In this document: piece after piece, positions 56,598 through 64,000 of the stretch
Layout: each line of letters opens with the position of its first letter
How positions within the stretch are numbered: position 1 is the stretch's first letter
Assembly: GCA_918026815.1 (NCBI GenBank)
Contig: CAKJVC010000030.1
Coordinates: 744,001 to 808,000 of the forward strand
Source of the DNA: Chalara sp. BL73
Taxonomy: Eukaryota; Ascomycota; Leotiomycetes; Helotiales
DNA length: 64,000 nucleotides
Reading direction: 5' to 3'
The notes under the pieces: model-generated
Seen by the model: the letters and a program-made list of their open reading frames with translations, nothing else
Told to the model about the DNA's origin: nothing
Databases searched by the model: none
Position numbers and translations under genes: made by a program

Positions 56598-57245
56598 ATG
56601 CACGTATAGAAGTTCAGCAAGCATATAATGATCATATCATTCTCTGAAAAGAAGAGAGAGAGAGAGAGATCCGTATTCATTGCTCGGTTTGGTGTGACGA
56701 TGTAGTTTTCTGTTGAAGGAATCAACCGCAAGATAGCATGGTCAGTGCACCTACTGGCTGGCTGATAACCCGTGCTATGCAGCTGCGAATCTCAACCCAG
56801 GCGGAACAAACATTGTACGCCAGTAGCTACAGGCACAGTCGGGTTCACATAAGCTTTTGGACAACACGAGGGCGTCTGTGTCTTGGCGCTTTTCAACAAT
56901 ATAATTAAGATTGAAGTGATTTAGGATACAGACATGCTTAATCACAAGTAGAAAACAATAGCAAATAACTTCGGCACACAATTCAGACCTTATCCGCACG
57001 AACCGATGTTTATCACGAATGAAGTGAAATGCATGCATTGCTGAGAGTCGAATCTATCTCCTCATCTAGCTTTAAAGGGTTTAAAGAACAAATCTCGAAT
57101 GCTTTCGCCATGCCCATGCAGGTATCCCAATCCCCATCCCTTGTTGCCACCTATAACACCATGCATGACGCACCCTCTCCCTATCAATCAAATCTACATG
57201 AGGAATCTATTTTGACCCCTTCCAGAGCATCATTTTAAGATGGGC
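56598..57245. other. Convergent intergenic region
   Basis: About 650 bp between RIX1 and alpha-actinin 3' ends, containing the GA microsatellite. No gene recognised. Confidence 0.35.
56653..56669. repeat. (GA)n microsatellite
   Basis: Eight GA units just downstream of RIX1. Simple-sequence repeat, no function implied. Confidence 0.9.
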
Positions 57246-59775
57246 TCATTGAGCTTTCGAGTTGGTAGCCGAGCGCTGCTGATTCCTCCCGTTTGGTAAA
57301 TCTGCTAACGCTGTTATCTCCTCTTCTACTTCCGGAGCACCTGCTGCTCCCATCAACTTATCCATAAAACTGATATAATCATATTGTGGCATCCCACGGT
57401 CTTCCTGTAGATCAGGGCCCGAGTGCCGAGGTATGATGTTAATAAGCTTGTCGATAACCTCATCTGGGACCAGACTGTGCCGTAGGTCCATCTCTGTGAC
57501 GTATGGCTTACCATCAGCCACCTCCCGGAAACTCTGGAATACTTGTTCGGCGGTGTTTTGATCCTCTGTGACATCTACCATGAAGCGAATGAATTGCTCA
57601 AAGGTTACATAATCCTTCCCATTGGACGTCTCAAGGAAGTACTCGTGCATTTCATCCTCTGAGAATACCAAGCCGAGTGATGCTAGAGCCGCACTAAACT
57701 CCAATTCTTGAAGAGAGTTCGATAAATCGCGATCAAAGTGTCGGAAGACAGATTCAAATTCTTCAAGTTGAATAGGTGTGAGATTTGTCATATTTCGAGC
57801 GACAACTTGGTTGTCCAAGAAAGCGAGCTTCTTCGAAACGGAACCACGTACTAAGCTAAGTTCATACGATAGCTCGTCATATGTGTATGTTGTGAAGTCG
57901 TTTTCTTCTATGTTTGCTTCCTCGCATTTCCGGTCTATTTCCTCAATCTTTCCTAGATATTGGTCCATCGGTAAAAGGTTATCATTCAGTTTTCGAACAT
58001 GTATCAGCTGGTCCTCTGGCTCGCCTTCCAAGCCTGAAATAGCTAATTGCATTGTGTTGAGGGCAAGAGCGAAGTCATTGGCTTTGTCCGCGAATGCCTT
58101 TCGTAGAGCGTTCTTGATACTAGTTGAAGTCAGTATTAGGTCAGAAGTGAGAGTTAGAATCAACATACTCTCTAATGGTCTCATTAATCAGTTGCCCTCT
58201 TGCAACTTCTGCTTTAACTAGAGTAGACCACTCCAGATCCAAGACGCTCAGCCTTAACTCCGGAGGTGGATCGTATGCCCGCAGCCGATAAGTGCTCATC
58301 TTCGTTTTGATATTTCCAAGCAGTGCCGCAAGGTCGCTTTTTTCTGCAACCCATTCACGCTTCTTTCCTCTCTTGAACGCGCTAAACTCTGATGCTTGCT
58401 GTTTTGCATCGGTATAAGTTCCCTTAAACGTTGACTTCTGCCAACTGATTCCCTGCTCCTTGATAACTCTGAGTAATTCCCTCATGCGGCGCTCGTAATC
58501 ACTTTGCATAGACCAAGCGCCTTGCATATTGTTCACGAACTTCTCTACACGCCTGCCTGCATTCTCTACCTTCTCCATTTGAGAGAAAGCGTGAAACCAG
58601 TAAGCGATATACGTCATCAAACTCCTCTCATCAGGTTTCGCAACATCACAGACATCTTCGACATCTAGCAGCGCGGGTATGCCAATTTCCTTGCTCGCAA
58701 TATCAAAAGCCAGTTGCATATTCCCCCGGTGATCTTTTTTGTCCAATGCATCGTAGTCGATCAGATCTGGGCGGTGGATGTCCAACAAAGCACAGAAAGC
58801 CAGACCATCATTCCAGCTGTCTGTAAAGTTCCTCACGTCGACTTCCTCGTAACAGGCTGTTTTTCTTTGGCACCAGAGTAACAGACCCTCTTTAGCGGTC
58901 ATGCCCTCCTCGTTGATATCTGAGATTGTAAAACGTAGAATCAAAGTCCAGATCAGGCCTAATATTATTTTCCGGTTTCCGTCCACAACATCCTCTGCAC
59001 CGATATTTGTCATTTGTATTCCACGAGACTTAATATAGTCGAGGGAGAGGTTAGCATTCTCAAATCGCTGTACTCGTAATTTAGGTTTGGCAGCATATCG
59101 GCCGAGGGATTCGTCTGAGAGGCATTCGAGAAGGTGTATCAGTATGACCTGGAAGATGTTAGTTAGTAGGCCTAGAGCAAGGATGAGAATATCCACAGAA
59201 CATACTCCATCACTAAGGTCTTTCACTAAGTCCTTCACCACCAGTTGTCTTGGTTCGATCTTTGTATTCAACCTGTATAACCATATCAGCTTCAGTTCTG
59301 ACCCTTGGCATGGTCAGGGTATGCTGTGATCAACATACCATTTCGTAAAGGTTTTCTGCTGCACTGTAATCCATTGTTGCTGTTCCGCGTATGCCATCTT
59401 CGTCAAAACTTGCTCATTGGGCTTCTCCTCTCCACTGTCACTGTTTGCGATGCTACTCCGCTGTCTTTGCTGGAAGCTCCTTTTCCCTCGTGTGTTGTCC
59501 CTCCGTGGCAGCCCGTCTGATAACTCGGATGCAGATCGTTGTCGGTTGGTAAAATGCTTTGATCTGTTTAATTCTCGCTCCTTTTGCAACGATAGCCTGT
59601 CACGACGAGATCTCTCTCTTGGAGGGGATGGTGGTGGAGTTGAGCACTGAAAAGGAGAATTGTTTATGTCGGCAAAATCAAGCTCCATTGGCTCGGCGCT
59701 ACGGCAACCGCCATCGTCAGAGGCGGGCGGTGTGTGTACACGTACCCCTGACTGTCGAAGCCCTAGACCGTCCAT
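57246..59775 (-). CDS. Alpha-actinin
   Basis: Actin-bundling protein acting at the contractile ring and cell tips. Exons 59339-59775, 59206-59272, 58169-59148 and 57246-58119 give 785 residues. The core is canonical: CH1 and CH2 actin-binding domains (WITVQQKTFTKW, KLRVQRFENANLSLDYIKSR, GLIWTLILRFTISDINEEG, SWNDGLAFCALLDIHRPDLI), a short spectrin-repeat rod, and C-terminal EF-hand-like modules (LEEFESVFRHFDRDLSNSLQ) ending ATNSKAQ. Before CH1 there is a disordered, Ser/Pro/Arg-rich extension of about 125 residues, starting MDGLGLRQSGVRVHTPPASD. Intron 59149-59205 is 57 nt, has no stop and is a multiple of three, so retention would insert 19 residues in CH1. The ATG at 59775 is the first in frame. 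Confidence 0.92.
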
Positions 59776-61518
59776 TTTGTGTCCAACAAATGTGAAAATA
59801 TGCAGAATTCTCACTTTCTATGCCTCAAGCTCCGTGAGGGTATGCTCTATATAGATCATGGGGGCTCATATGGTTTTGCCACCCTATCGTGTAGTCCTTA
59901 GTTTCCAAGGGTCATTCTGCATGATGAAACAACCCTTCTTGCGTGTTTCCTGTCGCATCCTACCACGTACAACCCTTCTACACTCATCCATGATGGAGTC
60001 GGAAGTATCACGGTTAGCCAAGTTGCGACACAGCACAGCCATACAGATGCCAGATTTAATCAACCCCGTGTGTGCATGAGAGCCTCTATCGCCATCGGAG
60101 CCGCCAACGATCTGGATGCGGAACAGAAGCCTCTAAAGGGAATGCTTAGTTAGGATAAACGATGGCTGCAAAGTTGCAGAGATCTTGAGTACAATTATGT
60201 ATTATTGCTCTAGTGCACGATTGTTTTGCTCTACCATATCTCCCGTTCTATCGTTTTCCTGTTATCTGCATTTTACCGAAGATGAAGCGCCTTCAGTACG
60301 GGTGCTAGAATAATAGGAGTGAGTTGCATGAATCCCCAAAAGTTTGGAAACAACTGGGCAATCTACCGTCTTAAACATGCGATGATCCATATATCTAACC
60401 GGCTCAGCCTCCTCGACAAAACGCCAATCAAAGTCTAAAGAGTCAGGATCTGAGATTCATCTCGACACAAACTGCTTAATTTTAAGAAGACGGTGTCTCT
60501 AGTTTCCCAAATTGTACCCCTTACCCAAGAATCCAAGATTTAAATCGGGCATGGTCTTCTTGCGGAAGTTGCTGCAATTCCTTTCGAAGTCCTTGCTTAT
60601 TCCTTTTAAATTCCGCAAAGTCTGTATGGGGTCTATTTCCGCAGTCCTGTGTCATACTTAGGACGAAGATAGAGTAACTTAGGAGCTAGTTACCAAAGGA
60701 GACAGTACAACCCAGCATTACCCGATATTTTTTTTTGGAATTTGCACAGTTCTCCTCAAGTGTGATTTATTTCTTTTTCGTCCTCCTAGTGCTCTTTGGT
60801 GTTGAACACATCACCTCAGTTTTATTTCCCTAAGTTACCTATTGTGGAACACCGGCTTCACAGTAAGCATACAAAGAGGATTCTTCGCATGAACACGACC
60901 ATATCTTGACCTCAATTTCCTCTTCCTAGCTGCCAATATGAATCATCCACGTATCTGCAATATCGTCATTAATGATATGGCATTGTCGCCTCAATGTTCG
61001 GCCTAATCCATTCGATGGTGCTTTACTAAGGCTCAACAGGATGCCTATCGCTAACATAGCACAAGACGGTGAGATAGTTGAATCTTACAATACTTCTCGG
61101 ATCACAAGTTAGCTCGTCAGTATATTATTACCTGATACATGGTTTCAGCACGGTGATCGTCACGTGCGATCATGACAAGCCATATTCGATAGACTCCCGA
61201 AAAGATATGAGCTGCCGAGTAACTAATGATTTTTCAGTCAAAAGAGTCTGAAGGATTACTTGGTAATACTTGCGTTCCGAGGTCCACAAAGAGTTAAACA
61301 GCAGAACTACCCCACCTGGGTTAAACAGAAGGCGGGGTTACCTGCGTGCATGACATAAAACTGATTTGTTACGCGGTTGACAGCCAATATGGTGGGGCAT
61401 TATTGCGAGGATACCGGGTGCACTCTCACGCTCCGAGTTCTCTTTGCTACAATTTTGCTTTCCAAGTGAGGTTTAAAGCGTCCCAACCATCTACTCATTC
61501 TAGTTTTAACTTTATATA
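59776..61518. other. Intergenic region
   Basis: About 1.7 kb between alpha-actinin and the dehydrogenase. Pyrimidine-rich or AT-rich patches and a T-run at 60727-60736; no convincing gene or RNA. Confidence 0.35.
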
Positions 61519-62450
61519 ATGGCTACACAACTCAAAGACAAGACAGCTTTGGTCACAGGAGCCGGCTCTGGGATTTGTTTGGCATTTGCAAAGCTGTTGC
61601 TGGCAAATGGCTGCAATGTTGTCATTGCAGACCTTCAACTCTTACCAGAGGCTCAATCCCTGGTAACTGAAACTAAAGACGCAAAACCAAAAGCAATCTT
61701 CAAAAAGACAGATGTCACAGACTGGAATGAGCTACAAGCAGCGTTCGATATAGCTCTTGAGGAGTTTGGTGGGCTTCATATCGTGTGTCCAGGAGCTGGT
61801 ATTTTCGAACCAGTATGTATCCTTCTCAATCCGAGGTGTTAACTTGACATTTGATTGTGAAATAGCTTTGGTCCAGCTTTTTTAATTTTGACGGTGGTGT
61901 TGACAATAACTCCACGTCCTCTTACAAAACCCTTGACATCAACGTCAATCATCCAATCCGTGCGACCCAGCTTGCGATTGACAGCTTCATCCGCCAAAAG
62001 CTTGATCGAGGGAATGTGGTTCACATCTCATCTATAGCTGCACAAAAAACGCCATTTCCAGTTCCCATTTATTCCGCAAGCAAACACGCTATCTCCGGCT
62101 TTGTGCGCTGTCTAGCTCCTCTAGATATCTCCCACAAAATACGTGTCAATGCAGTTGCTCCTGGTATCGTAAAGACACCAATTTGGACCCAGAGTGAGGA
62201 TAAATTGCTATGGTTCGATGATAAAGTTGACACATGGGTCACGCCCGAAGAAGTTGCTGGTGTTATGCTTGATTTAATTGTCAACGAGGAATGGGTTGGC
62301 GGAACGATACTCGAGGTTGGATCGGGCAATGTGAGATCCGTACAGGAATTCAATGATCCTGGCCCTCAAGGATTAGGGCATCAAATTTCAAATGCCAATG
62401 AAGCCGTGGTGAACTCCTTTGCTTTGATTAAGGAGAGATTTGGGAAATAG
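61519..62450 (+). CDS. Short-chain dehydrogenase/reductase (15-hydroxyprostaglandin dehydrogenase-like)
   Basis: NAD(P)-dependent oxidoreductase. Exons 61519-61812 and 61866-62450 give 292 residues. Motifs: Rossmann TGAGSGICLAFAK at about residue 14, an acidic VVIADLQ after strand beta-2 (Asp, so NAD+ preferred), ISSIAAQ with the catalytic Ser, the YSASK motif (YxxxK), and RVNAVAPGIVKTPIW after it. The fold and length match classical SDRs closest to 15-hydroxyprostaglandin dehydrogenases. The third Gly of TGxxxGxG is Cys here, and the usual NAG triad of beta-4 is replaced by CPGAG. The intron sits after IFEP and has GTATGT. The substrate is unknown. Confidence 0.9.
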
Positions 62451-62720
62451 GCTTGCGTACTTACACAATTACTATACACTTCGGGCATCTATATACAAGA
62501 ACGCATACATTGCCTAGAAATCATCATAGTACGGTATTTAAGTGAGAGAGCTGTCACACTGTAGTGCATTTCTTCCTTCAATTGGCGGTCAAGAAGTATC
62601 AGTATACAAGCCAACAGAGTTTCAGCTGGCTTACATTTGGACAAGTATACTTCACATCCACGCTTCTAAACCAGCATATCTGTTCTGCCCTATGCGTCAA
62701 ATTCATAATATAGCTACGCA

Positions 62721-63861
62721 TCATGGCTTCTTTCCTGCTGTCAAAAGTGTTGGTTTCACGTACCAAAGCAATTTGCAAGGAGCATGCTTATTTCTGGTGA
62801 TCTCCAGGAAATAGCTCACCACGTAGGAGGCTCGCCGATTCGCCATATCGAATCCTCGCTTAAGCTTTATAATGCGATCTGCCAAGGGCCCGTTTCCCTG
62901 TTGTAGCCTCTCATTGCTATAAGCAAGCTTTGTCTTCTCCCTCTTGTGACCGATGTTGGCAGCCAGTAGTCGTTTATTTTGTGCATTGAGATCATCCTGA
63001 AGTGTGGTAAGTCTTGTGTTCTCCCTTTGGAGTGTTGAGTTGCCATCAGTAAGGACTGTATTCTCCTGCTTTATGCTTGCATGATCTGCTAAAAGTTTTT
63101 CATGCTGCGCGTTACGTTCGCTACATCTTTGGTGAAGCTTTATCATGATTTTCTTGAAGCCAGCATTGCTTTCTACGAGCCTAGTCATGCCATTGCCACC
63201 TTGTGATTCCTTCAACTTTGCCTCCACCCGTCTCATCTTTCGTGTTTCTCCGTCTAATCTATCCTGAGCCTTGCTGCGTACGGGTGATGAGCGGCTTGTT
63301 TTGAGTGCTCTAGGGTCGCCTCTGGATAAACATCTGATACCCGAACAATGGCTTTGCACTGGAAGAGTTGTGACATAATTCTAGCCATTGGCGACCTTCA
63401 TCGGACTCCTCAAAGGGAATGAAACATTCAGATCTGTGCCATCAAGGCTTTTTATCATGTACATTTTAACCCGCTCCTTCATCATTCCAAAAGTTTCCCC
63501 GCGCCCTAGGCAAACTTCGGTTGGTATGAGTAGATCTGGAGCAGTTTCAAGCTCATGTGAAATGCTTCCTTTTCCGCATTCGATGTCTTCGTTTTCCTCT
63601 CCTTGTGGTTTTTTTTGCTTACATCTTGTGCCTGACTGACAGTCAGCTCTATCCACTCTCCCAGCGAGTGTCTCTGTAGCCTACTAGTATACCTTTGACG
63701 CGGCTCATTGGTGGTGCTGGGTTTTGATGCCTTTGATTTGGCTGTATTAATGATAGATGAGCTAGGTGTGGCTGAGTCATGTCTAGCTGACTTAGGTTAT
63801 CCTTTGGTTGAGCTTGCATTGTTCTGAGGTTATTGTTGGAAGTAAGCGGTGTCGGGGCCAT
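62721..63861 (-). CDS. Coiled-coil protein, gene model incomplete
   Basis: A minus-strand gene whose exons I could only partly join. Proposed N-terminus: ATG at 63861 (MAPTPLTSNNNLRTMQAQ), which runs to KVK, then an intron near 63648-63693 (GTATAC..GGATAG) leading to a basic stretch (ELTVSQAQDVSKKNHKERK). The downstream part (62721 to about 63350) is a long coiled coil with heptad-like Leu/Ile spacing (NTVLTDGNSTLQRENTRL, LQQGNGPLADRIIKLKR) and a non-coil tail ending LLTAGKKP. The intervening frames do not join cleanly, so it may be one broken or multi-intron gene, or two. No family is recognised; structural or scaffolding roles are usual for such proteins, but that is only a guess. Confidence 0.4.
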
Positions 63862-64000
63862 TGCGTTTCATCAAGTAGTCATATTCCATCTCATAACCTG
63901 TCTCAACAGTCACTGACAGGTTACGCTTTGGAGCTAGCTGTGATGGCTGCCATGCATTAGCAGTGGACCCCTGGTCTGCGGTACTCTAGGCCGGGATACC

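Noticed and set aside
1..64000. CRISPR arrays, bacterial operons, prophage or plasmid features
   Set aside because: Introns and the gene content show a nuclear fungal chromosome; no regularly spaced repeats were seen.

Overview
This window looks like a stretch of nuclear chromosome from a filamentous ascomycete (Pezizomycotina; the protein flavour suggests Leotiomycetes, but that is a guess). The reasons are short spliceosomal introns (mostly about 40-110 nt, GT..AG), genes on both strands without operons, a Zn2Cys6 activator, a fungal bZIP factor, a hevein-bearing GH18 chitinase and fungal orthologues of Sas10, Nop4, Rix1, Ypp1, Med19/Rox3 and alpha-actinin. Gene models were built by hand from splice signals and frame continuity. 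For most multi-exon genes the exon lengths sum to a whole number of codons, which supports the models.

Layout. 0-11.4 kb: Zn2Cys6 factor (-), SAS10/UTP3 (+), nine-exon secreted chitinase (+), bZIP factor (-). 11.4-18.5 kb: a gene-poor tract with only weak open frames. 18.5-24.5 kb: SMP-30/gluconolactonase-like enzyme (+), cellulose-synthase-like GT2 (-) and a type II membrane protein resembling O-fucosyltransferases (-). 26.9-28.3 kb: a complete, apparently intact Tc1/mariner element with 27-bp inverted repeats and a TA duplication. 28.5-34.7 kb: aldehyde dehydrogenase (+), small secreted protein (-), and a damaged unknown gene (-). 35.6-41.2 kb: MED19/ROX3 (-), NOP4 (+), a hypothetical gene (-). 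43.1-49.3 kb: GNAT acetyltransferase, secreted NlpC/P60 peptidase and chloroperoxidase-like alpha/beta hydrolase (all +). 49.6-59.8 kb: YPP1 (-), RIX1 (+), alpha-actinin (-). 61.5-63.9 kb: short-chain dehydrogenase (+) and a coiled-coil gene (-).

The window is a mosaic. Housekeeping genes (three ribosome-assembly factors SAS10, NOP4 and RIX1; Mediator; the PI4-kinase adaptor YPP1; the cytokinesis cross-linker alpha-actinin) are separated by accessory blocks of secreted, cell-wall and redox enzymes, gene-poor DNA and the transposon. I saw no gene cluster of a clearly new kind. The points most worth following are the intron-bearing intact Tc1 element, the GT2/O-fucosyltransferase-like pair, the secreted NlpC/P60 protein, the microexon chitinase, the bZIP gene without an AUG at the start of its open frame, and the broken gene near 34 kb.
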